Of a stretch of 64,000 nucleotides of DNA, positions 52,163 through 60,536 are shown in pieces. Each line of letters begins with the position of its first letter. Within the stretch, counting starts at the first letter, position 1. The position numbers were made by a program, and so were the translations under genes. Source of the DNA: CAIYRG01 sp965247505 (GTDB lineage Bacteria; Pseudomonadota; Alphaproteobacteria; Micropepsales; Micropepsaceae). Under the pieces are notes generated by a model that had not been told where the DNA came from, searched no databases, and was given only the letters and a program-made list of their open reading frames with translations. The stretch spans positions 1,116,001 through 1,180,000 of the forward strand of contig OZ252020.1 of assembly GCA_965247505.1 (NCBI GenBank). Direction: 5' to 3'.

Positions 52163-52905
52163 TTCGTTTTTTCCGACGCTAAATCGACCACTTTGTGGGC
52201 CCTGCGCCGCGCTTCGGCGCGCGCGGCCATGATTTTACCGAGACCCACCACAAAAATAGCGCCTGCCGCTGCAGAAGCCCATTCCAACCAATGGCCATAG
52301 GTTTCCATGATCTCATGAGTCCACTCGGCAATCGCGGGATCGGTGATCCAAATTTCTCCGGCGATCCACCCGATCAGACCCGCGCCAAACATGACGAGAA
52401 TCGGATAGCGGATCAAAAAATGAAGAACCAGCGTGCTGCCGTAAATAATAAGCGGCACGCTCATTGCGAGCCCGATCGCAATCAAGGTGAAATTGCCGTC
52501 CGCCGCTGCCGCGATGGCGATGACGTTGTCGAGACTCATAACGGCGTCGGCGATGACAATCGTCTTGATAGCCGCCCAAACGCCAGCTCTGGCAGCGTTT
52601 CCGCCCCCCCCTTCGGCCTCCTCCATGCTGTGTTCGGGTGCGATCATCTTTACCCCAATCCACAGCAGCAATATTGCGCCGATGATCTTGAGGTAGCTGA
52701 TCGCCATCAACTGCACGATGAACAACGAAAAAATAAGGCGCAATATTACCGCACCAAGCGCGCCAAACCAGATCGCGCGAGAACGTAAATGTGGGGGAAG
52801 GGACCGCGACGCAAGAGCGATAACAACCGCATTGTCGCCGGAGAGAAGAATATTTACGAAGATGATCTTTATAAGACCTTCCCAGAATTCAGGCGTAAGC
52901 TCCAT
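52159..52905 (-). CDS. TerC/YjbE-family integral membrane protein
   Basis: 248 residues from MELTPEFW; the frame extends two codons to a TTG, but ATG is preferred. About seven membrane helices, with the family motifs NILLSGDNAVVIALASRSLP and IADAVMSLDNVIAIAAAADG; the conserved acidic residues lie within membranes. TerC relatives export or handle metal ions, notably manganese, and have been tied to tellurite resistance. It is coupled to the downstream UspA gene. Confidence 0.9.
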   Translation of the reverse strand: MELTPEFWEGLIKIIFVNILLSGDNAVVIALASRSLPPHLRSRAIWFGALGAVILRLIFSLFIVQLMAISYLKIIGAILLLWIGVKMIAPEHSMEEAEGGGGNAARAGVWAAIKTIVIADAVMSLDNVIAIAAAADGNFTLIAIGLAMSVPLIIYGSTLVLHFLIRYPILVMFGAGLIGWIAGEIWITDPAIAEWTHEIMETYGHWLEWASAAAGAIFVVGLGKIMAARAEARRRAHKVVDLASEKTK

Positions 52906-53047
52906 AACCAACCGATGCTTGATTTTCGAATGGGCGGGAAGCTAGAGGGGCGGGTGTTTCCTGTCCAGGACAATCGCGTGATGAAACACATTTCTGTCGT
53001 GACCTGACACGGTAATGTGAGATTCGTGTTTGGTGGCGACGTTGCGG

Positions 53048-53935
53048 CTAAGGCCAGTGGGCAATGGGCGGCATCGACATCAAGATCGCTTCGATATTTC
53101 CGCCGGTGGCGAGCCCAAACTTGGTTCCACGATCATAGACGAGATTGAATTCCGCATAACGGCCTCGGCGCACGAGCTGTTCCTCGCGCTCGGCCTCGCT
53201 CCAGGATTCGTTCATCCCAGCGCGCACAATCTCGCTATAGCCTTCCAAAAAAGCGCGGCCTACATCTTGCGTAAAGGTAAAGTCCTTTTCCCAATCTGAC
53301 TCCAAATAGTCGTAAAATATCCCGCCCACACCGCGCGGCTCATCTCTATGAGGCAGATAGAAATATTCGTCGCACCATTTAGAAAAGCGTTCGTAATAAT
53401 CCGCCCCATGCGCGTCACATGCGTTTTGGAAACTCTGGTGAAAGCGTACTGCATAGGGATGTTCGCGCTTTCGCTGAACATCGATCGTCGGCGTTAGATC
53501 GCCGCCGCCGCCGAACCAGGATTTCTCGGTCACGATATGACGGGTATTGAAATGGGCGGCAGGCACGCGCGGCGAGCGCATATGAGAGACCAAGGATATT
53601 CCGCTTGCCCAATAGCTTCCATCCTCGCCGGCGCCGGGAATTTCCTTGGCAAATTGCGGACTGAATTTGCCATGCACTGTCGAAATATTGACGCCGACTT
53701 TTTCGAAAACGCGGCCCTTCATCACCGACATGGTTCCGCCGCCACCGTCAGAGCCGTCTTCGGCCGGGCGCTGCCAGTTTTTCCGCTCGAACTGCCCGGC
53801 GGATAGATCGCTCAGCGACCAGGTATATGCTTTTTCGATGGCCTCGAATTCAGTGCATATTTGATCGCGCAAATTTTCGAACCATGCCGTGGCGCGCTTC
53901 TGCTTTTCGTCCATGTTGGGCGTCTCGTCACTCAT
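53048..53935 (-). CDS. hemF: Oxygen-dependent coproporphyrinogen-III oxidase
   Basis: 295 residues. The start at 53935 overlaps the trmL stop; a longer frame reaching into trmL is rejected. Signature stretches: GGGGTMSVMKGRVFEKVGVN, VPAAHFNTRHIVTEKSWFGG, GGDLTPTID, YLPHRDEPRGVGGIFYDYLE, EFNLVYDRGTKFGLATGGN and the final LMSMPPIAHWP. The enzyme converts coproporphyrinogen III to protoporphyrinogen IX in haem synthesis using O2, so the organism lives at least partly aerobically. It forms an operon with trmL. Confidence 0.96.
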   Translation of the reverse strand: MSDETPNMDEKQKRATAWFENLRDQICTEFEAIEKAYTWSLSDLSAGQFERKNWQRPAEDGSDGGGGTMSVMKGRVFEKVGVNISTVHGKFSPQFAKEIPGAGEDGSYWASGISLVSHMRSPRVPAAHFNTRHIVTEKSWFGGGGDLTPTIDVQRKREHPYAVRFHQSFQNACDAHGADYYERFSKWCDEYFYLPHRDEPRGVGGIFYDYLESDWEKDFTFTQDVGRAFLEGYSEIVRAGMNESWSEAEREEQLVRRGRYAEFNLVYDRGTKFGLATGGNIEAILMSMPPIAHWP

Positions 53936-54381
53936 TCGCCAAATCCGTTTGTCTGCCGCAAAGCTTCGCCGAGTACCATTGCTCCTGCCAGTGCGACATT
54001 GATCGAGCGCAAGCCCGGCCTCAACGGTATCTTTACCGCGCAATCGGCGCGCGCATGTACCTCTTCCGGTACGCCGGCGCTCTCGCGGCCCAAAAGGAGA
54101 ATATCGTCAGCTTCAAAAGCGAAGCCGGTGTAGGAGAGCGGCGCTTTGGTGGTCAATAAAACCAGTCTGCTGTTCGTCTGAGCGAGAAAGGCATTCCAGG
54201 AGAGGTGCCGGACCAACTCGGCTCGATCGAGATAGTCCAGCCCGGCACGCTTAAACCCGGCATCGCTGAACACAAAACCACAAGGCTCGATGATATCGAC
54301 TGCGATACCGAGACAGGCGCCAAGGCGAATTAGCGTCGCCGCGTTTTGCGGAATATCGGGCTCAAACAAGGCAATTCGCAT
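53932..54381 (-). CDS. trmL: tRNA (cytidine(34)-2'-O)-methyltransferase
   Basis: 149 residues, a minimal SPOUT methyltransferase. Motifs: MRIALFEPDIPQNAATLIRL, IIEPCGFVFSDAGFKRAGLD, LLGRESAGVPEEVHARADC and the knot IPLRPGLRSINVALAGAMVL. It modifies the wobble base of certain leucine tRNAs. First gene of trmL-hemF, overlapping by four bases, divergent from petA. Confidence 0.95.
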   Translation of the reverse strand: MRIALFEPDIPQNAATLIRLGACLGIAVDIIEPCGFVFSDAGFKRAGLDYLDRAELVRHLSWNAFLAQTNSRLVLLTTKAPLSYTGFAFEADDILLLGRESAGVPEEVHARADCAVKIPLRPGLRSINVALAGAMVLGEALRQTNGFGE

Positions 54382-54662
54382 GGCAAGGATCGCGCCTTTT
54401 CGCTGACCTTGTATTATAGCGCGCGGTCACGATGCCGCATGTGCTTCGTTACGCCCTAAACCCGCCATTTTGTTGATTTTCTGCGGCATGGTGCCGCAAG
54501 CCCCTGTCATTTTTTCTCCTCTATGGTACCGCCATTCCGAAAATTCGCCGAGTGGTTCGGGGCGGTGAATTTTCGGTGCAAATGCGCGCGCTCCGAACAT
54601 GTCCGTTTCCTTCAACGTACGGGCCTTTCTGCCAAATGTCCGGCGCGGGATTTCGAAAGGTT
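54382..54662. other. 281-bp divergent intergenic region between trmL and petA
   Basis: Promoters for trmL-hemF (leftward) and petABC (rightward) must lie here. I see no operator or box I would defend. The petA start is preceded by CGGGATTTCGAAAGGTT, an AAAGG-type ribosome site. Confidence 0.4.
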
Positions 54663-55238
54663 ATGAAATTGGCTCAATCGCAAACGGCCGATGGCACAAG
54701 ACGCGATTTTCTGTACGTCGCGACCAGTGCGGCCGGCGCCGTCGGCGCCACAATGGCGGCCTGGCCGCTGGTTTCTCAAATGAACCCAGCCGCAAATGTC
54801 TTAGCCTCATCCTCGACCGAGGTGGATATCTCCGCCGTGCAGCCCGGACAGTTGATCAATGTGTTGTGGCGCGGCAAGCCGACTTTCATTCGCCGCCTCA
54901 CAGCGGATGAACTCGCCGAGGCCGATGCAGTGCCACTCGATGATCTGCTCGATGACAACGCGCGCAACGGCAATCTTGACGACAACGCAGAGGCGACGGG
55001 CACAAACCGCCTTGCCGCGGCCGGTGACGGCGCGACGGAATGGCTCATCGTTGTTGGTGTCTGCACCCATCTGGGCTGCATTCCCGCCTTTGATCAGGGC
55101 GATTATGGCGGCTGGCTTTGCCCTTGCCACGGCTCGCAGTTTGACGCGACCGGGCGCGTGCGCGTCGGTCCAGCACCCGAGAATCTCGCGGTACCGCCTT
55201 ACACTTTCCTTTCCGACACCCGCGTCAGAATCGGCTAA
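54663..55238 (+). CDS. petA: Ubiquinol-cytochrome c reductase Rieske iron-sulfur subunit
   Basis: 191 residues from ATGAAATTGGCT, after AAAGG; a frame extending 37 codons upstream lacks family similarity. The uncleaved Tat anchor is TRRDFLYVATSAAGAVGATM. The 2Fe-2S binding loops are CTHLGCIP and CPCHGSQFD, with both Cys and both His present, and the GPAPENLAVPPYTF segment follows. It passes electrons from quinol to cytochrome c1. First gene of petABC, 14 bp before petB. Confidence 0.96.
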   Translation: MKLAQSQTADGTRRDFLYVATSAAGAVGATMAAWPLVSQMNPAANVLASSSTEVDISAVQPGQLINVLWRGKPTFIRRLTADELAEADAVPLDDLLDDNARNGNLDDNAEATGTNRLAAAGDGATEWLIVVGVCTHLGCIPAFDQGDYGGWLCPCHGSQFDATGRVRVGPAPENLAVPPYTFLSDTRVRIG

Positions 55239-55252
55239 GGAGCGAGAATACA

Positions 55253-56500
55253 ATGTCCGGTCCTTCAACCTATGTTCCGAATTCGGGTTTCACTCGCTGG
55301 ATGGATGCGCGGCTGCCGGTGCTGCGTCTTATGCACGACACCGTCATCACCTTTCCCACGCCGCGCAATCTGAACATTTGGTACACCTTCGGCGGCATTC
55401 TTACTTTCTGCCTCGGCGTGCAGCTGGTCACCGGCATCACCCTTGCGATGCATTACACGCCCCATACGGAGATGGCGTTCAATTCCGTCGAGCACATTAT
55501 GCGCGACGTGAATTATGGCTGGCTGTTGCGCTATGTGCACACCAATGGCGGCTCGATGTTCTTTCTTGCGGTCTATATTCATATGTTCCGCGGGCTTTAT
55601 TACGGCTCCTATAAAGAACCGCGCGAGTTGATCTGGATCTTGGGAGTGATGCTTTACATCCTGATGATGGCGACTGCGTTCCTCGGCTACACGCTTCCCT
55701 GGGGTCAGATGTCCTTCTGGGCTGCGACAGTGATCACCAGTCTTTTCAGCGCCATTCCTTTTATCGGCGAGGGCGTCGTGAACTGGTTATGGGGTGGATT
55801 CGGAGTCGATAATCCGACACTGCAACGCTTCTTTAGCCTGCATTATTTGCTGCCGTTCGTAATTGCCGGCGTCGTCATCCTGCATATCTGGGCCCTGCAT
55901 GTGCCGGGAAATAATAATCCGCTCGGCATAGACGTGAAAGGGCCGCAGGACACCCTACCCTTTCATCCCTATTACACGGTGAAGGATCTTTTTTATCTTT
56001 CGCTATTTGTCATTCTATTCGCGGCGTTTGTCTTTTTCGCGCCGAACTATCTTGGCCATACGATCAATTACATCGAAGCCAATCCGCTGGTGACGCCGCC
56101 GCACATCGTGCCGGAATGGTATTTTCTGCCCTTCTACGCGATCCTTCGTGCCATCCCCGACAAATTGATGGGCGTGTTGGCATTGTTCGGTTCGCTAGGC
56201 ACTCTGTTTTTCGTGCCCTGGCTCGATCGCTCGAAAGTGCGTTCCGCCCGCTTCCGGCCAACCTATAAAATCTTGTTCTGGGTCTTCGTCGCAGATTGCT
56301 TTGTGTTGGGCTATGCCGGCTCGCAGCCGGTCGACGGGACAATCGCCGGAGGAGCCATATCGCTACTTTGGGTCGCCCGCATAGCGACCGCCTATTACTT
56401 CGTACATTTCTGGGTGCTGATGCCGTTTACCCATAAATGGGAAACCACGCGGCCAATACCCGACAGCATCGCCAAGCCGGTGCTGAGCGGCGCGAGCTAG
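55253..56500 (+). CDS. petB: Cytochrome b of the bc1 complex
   Basis: 415 residues. The quinol-oxidising/reducing membrane subunit of complex III, with eight helices expected. Haem ligand regions: TLAMHYTPHTEMAFNSVEHI, GGSMFFLAVYIHMFRGLYYG and LPFVIAGVVILHIWALHVPG. The Qo motif PEWYF is present in HIVPEWYFLPFYAILRAIPD, as is LGYTLPWGQMSFWAATVIT. Full length as an unsplit cytochrome b. Lies 12 bp before petC. Confidence 0.97.
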   Translation: MSGPSTYVPNSGFTRWMDARLPVLRLMHDTVITFPTPRNLNIWYTFGGILTFCLGVQLVTGITLAMHYTPHTEMAFNSVEHIMRDVNYGWLLRYVHTNGGSMFFLAVYIHMFRGLYYGSYKEPRELIWILGVMLYILMMATAFLGYTLPWGQMSFWAATVITSLFSAIPFIGEGVVNWLWGGFGVDNPTLQRFFSLHYLLPFVIAGVVILHIWALHVPGNNNPLGIDVKGPQDTLPFHPYYTVKDLFYLSLFVILFAAFVFFAPNYLGHTINYIEANPLVTPPHIVPEWYFLPFYAILRAIPDKLMGVLALFGSLGTLFFVPWLDRSKVRSARFRPTYKILFWVFVADCFVLGYAGSQPVDGTIAGGAISLLWVARIATAYYFVHFWVLMPFTHKWETTRPIPDSIAKPVLSGAS

Positions 56501-56512
56501 GAGGAGCACGAG

Positions 56513-57322
56513 ATGTCAAAATTCATGCCTCACCTTGTATTCGCTCTCGCAATGTCCATTACGCTCGGCGCAGCTCCTTCGCCGGCAATGTCCGCCGTGG
56601 AGGGTACGGAGCCGGCACACCAGGAATGGTCGTTTGATGGTCCGTTTGGGCTCTTTGACCGAGCCGCATTGCAGCGCGGATTTCATGTCTACAAAGACAT
56701 TTGCGCTGCCTGCCACACGCTGGATTTTGTTGCGTTCAGAAATTTGGGCGATGCGGGTGGCCCGGGATTTACAGAAGTAGAAATCCGCGCACTCGCCGCG
56801 AGCTACATGGTCCCCGCGGATCCGGACGAGCGCGGGCGGACGAGCGACGCCGATGGCCGCCCTTTAATGCGCGAAGCTATCCCGGCCGATTATTATCCCT
56901 CGCGTTTTGCCAATGATAACGCGCAACGCGCAGCAAATAATGGCTCGCTGCCGCCCGATCTTTCGCTGATCGTCAAAGCGCGCGATGGCGGTGCCGATTA
57001 TCTTTATGCGCTGCTCACCGAATACGGCCACGACGCGCCCGAAGGTCTCGCCGTTACAGCGGGGCAATATTACAACCCCTATTTTGTGGGCGGATTGATT
57101 GCCATGCCGCAACCGCTTTTTGCCAATCAAGTCGTCTATGCCGACGGAACGCCGGCTACCATCGAGCAGATGGCGAGCGATGTGAGCTATTTTCTTACCT
57201 GGACAGCCGAGCCGAAAATGGAGGAGCGCAAGCGTTTGGGCTTTGCGGTTATCCTCTTTCTGATTTTCTTTTCGGGGCTATGTTTTGCCTCCTATCGCAG
57301 GCTTTGGCACAGCGAGCATTAG
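56513..57322 (+). CDS. petC: Cytochrome c1 of the bc1 complex
   Basis: 269 residues. Signal peptide (HLVFALAMSITLGAAPSPAM), then GLFDRAALQRGFHVYKDICA leading into the haem motif CAACHTLDFVAFRNL. Later YNPYFVGGLIAMPQPL supplies the distal Met ligand region. The C-terminal anchor is LGFAVILFLIFFSGLCFASY. Acidic patches are consistent with docking cytochrome c. AGGAGGAGCACG ribosome site before the ATG. It completes petABC. Confidence 0.96.
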   Translation: MSKFMPHLVFALAMSITLGAAPSPAMSAVEGTEPAHQEWSFDGPFGLFDRAALQRGFHVYKDICAACHTLDFVAFRNLGDAGGPGFTEVEIRALAASYMVPADPDERGRTSDADGRPLMREAIPADYYPSRFANDNAQRAANNGSLPPDLSLIVKARDGGADYLYALLTEYGHDAPEGLAVTAGQYYNPYFVGGLIAMPQPLFANQVVYADGTPATIEQMASDVSYFLTWTAEPKMEERKRLGFAVILFLIFFSGLCFASYRRLWHSEH

Positions 57323-57399
57323 GCGCGCGGCTACGCAACTAGCATTTTGGATTGTCGCCCCACGGGCGGAGCAACTCACACAATTTCGTATATAAGTTT

Positions 57400-57589
57400 C
57401 ACCTCCCCCTCGAGGGGAGGTCGATATCGTGAGGGAAGCGAACGATATCGGGTGGGGGGATTGCCGAGGAGTTACCCCCACCCGATCCGGCGCCGCTCCG
57501 CTCCACCGGATCGACCTCAGAGCGGCGAAAGGTTCGCTGGACCTTTCGCTTTTCGCTCCTCGACCCCGCATGGGGGAGGTCAGAATGTT
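57400..57589. repeat. Third intergenic repeat type (CTCCCCCTCGAGGGGAG), mosaic
   Basis: Starts ACCTCCCCCTCGAGGGGAGG, a perfect palindrome, then GATATCGTGAGGGAAGCG with AACGATATCGGGTGGGGG, GGATCCGGC-like arms around CTCCGCTCCACCGGATCGAC, and ends CATGGGGGAGGT. Its arms pair in several combinations. It fills most of the gap after petC. Repeats of this look are frequent between genes in alphaproteobacteria. Confidence 0.7.
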
Positions 57590-57623
57590 GGAGTGACCTG
57601 AAGAAATTGCGTGCTATCCACAT

Positions 57624-57776
57624 TTGTCATGGCCCGGCCCCGCGTGCCTTGCACGCGAATCAGCAAATGGCGCGTAATACGCGCCGGGGCGGGCCACCCA
57701 GACTTTCGTAGAGTTCATACGCCGCACGGACATGCGGCGGCTGGGTAGCCCGATCAAGTCGGGCCATGACAAGTAA
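57624..57776 (+). repeat. Second palindromic repeat family (TTGTCATGGCCCG type), copy 2, doubled
   Basis: Begins TTGTCATGGCCCGGCCCCGC with TGCCTTGCACGCGAATC and GGCGCGTAATACGCGCC as in the 42.2 kb copy. It continues through GGGCCACCCAG to an opposite-facing half ending GGCTGGGTAGCCCGATCAAG and TCGGGCCATGACAAG. The whole is a large imperfect inverted repeat, two units head to head. Confidence 0.75.
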
Positions 57777-57830
57777 GTTGCTCCTCCGCTGCCTCGTGAT
57801 ACAACGGCCCGCTTTTTCAACGGTCCGGCA

Positions 57831-58709
57831 ATGACAAAAACAGTTCTCGGAATTATTGGCGGCTCGGGTGTCTATGACATAGACGGCCTGGAGAATTCGC
57901 GCTGGGAGGAGGTTACCTCACCCTGGGGCCCGCCGTCCGACGCGCTTCTACGCGGCACGCTTGCGGGCGTCGAGATGGTGTTTCTGCCGCGCCATGGACG
58001 CGGCCATGTCCAATCGCCGACATCGATCAATTACCGCGCCAATATCGACGCGTTGAAGCGCGCCGGCGTCACCGACGTGATCTCGGTTTCGGCCTGCGGC
58101 TCGTTTCGCGAAGAACTGGCGACCGGCACCTTCGTGATCGCCGATCAGTTCATCGATCGCACCCATGCGCGCGAGAAATCTTTCTTCGGCGAGGGCTTTG
58201 TCGCCCATGTCTCGATGGCCCATCCGGTCTGCCCAAGGCTTGCCGATGCGCTCGAGGCCTCCGCGCGCGAAGGCGATATTCCGGTGCAACGAAACGGAAC
58301 CTATTTGGCGATGGAAGGCCCGCAATTTTCTTCGCTCGCCGAATCCAATCTCTACCGTAGATGGGGCTGCGACGTGATCGGCATGACCGCCATGCCGGAG
58401 GCCAAGCTCGCACGCGAAGCCGAGCTCCCCTACGCCATCGTTGCCATGGTGACCGATTATGATTGCTGGCACCCCGACCACGATCATGTGACGGTCGATC
58501 AGTTGATCAAAATATTACTTTCCAATGCCGACAAATCGCGCGAATTGATCAAACGCACGGCGCCTAAACTCGGCCCCGAGCGTACCAATTCACCATTGGG
58601 CATCGAGACCGTACTCGACACGGCCCTCATCACCGCGCCGGAGAAACGCGATCCCGAACTCAGCAAAAAACTCGACGCGGTGGCAGGCCGCGTATTGAAA
58701 AAGGCGTGA
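57831..58709 (+). CDS. mtnP: S-methyl-5'-thioadenosine phosphorylase
   Basis: 292 residues. It splits methylthioadenosine to adenine and 5-methylthioribose 1-phosphate. Motifs: IGGSGVYDIDGLEN, PSDALLRGTLAGVEMVFLPR, HGRGHVQSPTSINYRANI, ISVSACGSFREEL, YLAMEGPQFSSLAESNLYRR, WGCDVIGMTAMPEAKLAREA and MVTDYDCWH. First gene of a three-gene salvage operon, 6 bp before apt. Confidence 0.96.
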   Translation: MTKTVLGIIGGSGVYDIDGLENSRWEEVTSPWGPPSDALLRGTLAGVEMVFLPRHGRGHVQSPTSINYRANIDALKRAGVTDVISVSACGSFREELATGTFVIADQFIDRTHAREKSFFGEGFVAHVSMAHPVCPRLADALEASAREGDIPVQRNGTYLAMEGPQFSSLAESNLYRRWGCDVIGMTAMPEAKLAREAELPYAIVAMVTDYDCWHPDHDHVTVDQLIKILLSNADKSRELIKRTAPKLGPERTNSPLGIETVLDTALITAPEKRDPELSKKLDAVAGRVLKKA

Positions 58710-58715
58710 CCTAAA

Positions 58716-59243
58716 ATGGATTTTACAAAAGTCGTTCGTACGATTTCCGATTACCCCAAAAAGGGAATCATGTTTCGCGATATCACGACCCTATTGGGCA
58801 ATCCGCAGGCTTTTCGCCGCGCGGTGGACGAATTGGTGCAGCCCTATGCGGGCGTGCGGATCGACAAGATTGCCGGCATTGAAGCGCGCGGCTTTATATT
58901 GGGCGGCGCAGTTGCCCATCAACTTTCCATCGGATTCGTTCCAGTGCGCAAGAAAGGAAAACTACCCTGGAAAACCATCGGTGAGGATTACGAATTGGAG
59001 TACGGCACCGATCGGGTTGAAATTCATGAAGACGCAGTCGCTAAAGGCGAGCATATTTTGCTGGTCGACGATCTTATCGCGACCGGCGGCACCGCCCTCG
59101 CCTCGATGAGTTTGATCGAGCGCACCGGGGCCGAAGTAGTGGGGTGCTCCTTTGTAATCGACCTGCCTGAGCTGGGCGGCGCCGCCAAGCTTCGCGCGCT
59201 GGGCAAGGAAGTGAAGTCATTGGTGAGTTTCGAAGGGGATTAG
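58716..59243 (+). CDS. apt: Adenine phosphoribosyltransferase
   Basis: 175 residues. It converts adenine (released by MtnP) and PRPP to AMP. Motifs: DYPKKGIMFRDITTLLGNPQ, GIEARGFILGGAVAHQL, FVPVRKKGKLPWKTIGEDY and the PRPP loop ILLVDDLIATGGTALAS. Full length. One base separates its stop from the mtnA start. Confidence 0.96.
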   Translation: MDFTKVVRTISDYPKKGIMFRDITTLLGNPQAFRRAVDELVQPYAGVRIDKIAGIEARGFILGGAVAHQLSIGFVPVRKKGKLPWKTIGEDYELEYGTDRVEIHEDAVAKGEHILLVDDLIATGGTALASMSLIERTGAEVVGCSFVIDLPELGGAAKLRALGKEVKSLVSFEGD

Positions 59244-59244
59244 G

Positions 59245-60330
59245 GTGAAGATCAAAGGCACCCATTACCGGACGATCTGGCCTCATGCCGACGGGAGTTC
59301 CGTCGAGATCATCGACCAAACCCAATTGCCGCATTTGTTTGCGACGGCGAAACTTTCCACCGTAGATGATGCCGCCGAAGCCATCCGCACCATGATGGTG
59401 CGCGGGGCGCCGCTGAACGGCGCGACCGCCGCTTACGGTATTGCTCTTGCGATGCAGGGCGACGCGTCCGACGACGCCCTCGATGCCGCGCATGATGTAC
59501 TTCTTGCAACGCGCCCGACGGCGGTGAATTTACGCTGGGCGCTGAGCCGCATGCGCGATGCGCTGCGCAATCGCCCGCGCTGTGATCGCGCTATTGCCGC
59601 CTGGGCCGAGGCGGCATTGATTTGCGATCAGGATGTCGAGACCTGCCGAAAAATCGGCGCGCATGGGCTTAGACTTTTCCAAGAAGCCGCCACAAAAAAA
59701 GGCAAAGCCCCGCTTAATATTCTCACCCATTGCAATGCAGGATGGCTGGCTTGCGTCGATTGGGGGACCGCCTTGGCGCCGATCTATATGGCCCATGATG
59801 AAGGAATCGATCTCCATGTCTGGGTCGATGAAACCCGCCCGCGCAATCAAGGCGCTTCACTCACGGCTTTCGAGCTCGGCGCCCATGGCGTGCCACATAC
59901 GATCATCGCCGACAATGCGGGCGGACATTTGATGCGCGAGGGGGCGGTGGATCTATGCATAGTTGGGACCGACCGCACTAGTGCGAATGGCGATGTCGCC
60001 AATAAGATCGGGACCTATCTGAAAGCGCTTGCCGCCAAGGACAACGACATTCCTTTTTATATTGGGCTCCCCTCCACGACCATCGATTGGACGCTAGATT
60101 CGGGCGATGCCATTCCCATCGAGGAGCGCTCAGCCGACGAGGTCACAAAAATGACGGGACGGCTCGCCGATGGCACAGTGGCGAGTGTGGAAATTTCGGC
60201 ACCGGGTTCGCCCGCCGCCAATCCCGCATTCGACGTTACCCCGGCACGGCTTATTACCGGACTTATCACCGAACGCGGCGTTTGCACCGCAAATGCGCAA
60301 GCCTTGCGCGGGTTGTTTCCCGAAGAGTAA
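59245..60330 (+). CDS. mtnA: S-methyl-5-thioribose-1-phosphate isomerase
   Basis: 361 residues from a GTG start (GTGAAGATCAAAGG) after GGGGATTAGG. It converts methylthioribose 1-phosphate to methylthioribulose 1-phosphate. Motifs: VRGAPLNGATAAYGIALAMQ, RPTAVNLRWALSRM, LTHCNAGWLACVDWGTALAP, VWVDETRPRNQGASLTAFEL and the catalytic VDLCIVGTDRTSANGDVANK. Last gene of mtnP-apt-mtnA. The later steps of the pathway are not in the window. Confidence 0.96.
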   Translation: MKIKGTHYRTIWPHADGSSVEIIDQTQLPHLFATAKLSTVDDAAEAIRTMMVRGAPLNGATAAYGIALAMQGDASDDALDAAHDVLLATRPTAVNLRWALSRMRDALRNRPRCDRAIAAWAEAALICDQDVETCRKIGAHGLRLFQEAATKKGKAPLNILTHCNAGWLACVDWGTALAPIYMAHDEGIDLHVWVDETRPRNQGASLTAFELGAHGVPHTIIADNAGGHLMREGAVDLCIVGTDRTSANGDVANKIGTYLKALAAKDNDIPFYIGLPSTTIDWTLDSGDAIPIEERSADEVTKMTGRLADGTVASVEISAPGSPAANPAFDVTPARLITGLITERGVCTANAQALRGLFPEE

Positions 60331-60344
60331 CGCCCTGCCCACCT

Positions 60345-60520
60345 GTCATCCCCGGCGAGCGATACGGTGTATTGCGAGGGAAGGGGACCCAGGTAGTGAA
60401 ATTTCCGCGCGGCTCATCACGCGGCCTTGCGTTTTCACGGACCTCATGCTTCGACAAGCTCAGCATGAGGAAATTTGTCTTCCCTCACCCTGAGCCCGTC
60501 GAAAGGGGCGAAGAGTGAGT
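60345..60520. repeat. Intergenic mosaic of palindromic repeats
   Basis: TGTCATCCCCGGCGAGCGAT at the left is joined to TCATGCTTCGACAAGCTCAG and CATGAGG, an inverted pair CTCATGCT...AGCATGAG, and then CCTGAGCCCGTCGAAAGG. It fills the 206-bp gap between mtnA and the aldolase fusion. No terminator is evident apart from these hairpins. Confidence 0.65.
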
Positions 60521-60536
60521 ATATGAGAACCAAAAT

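Noticed and set aside
54427..54615. 62-residue minus-strand gene between trmL and petA
   Set aside because: No family, no convincing ribosome site, and it would overlap the petA leader region. Likely a chance frame.
57347..57830. tRNA or structured RNA gene in the petC-mtnP gap
   Set aside because: The hairpins belong to two dispersed repeat families also found elsewhere; no cloverleaf, T-loop or anticodon pattern fits.
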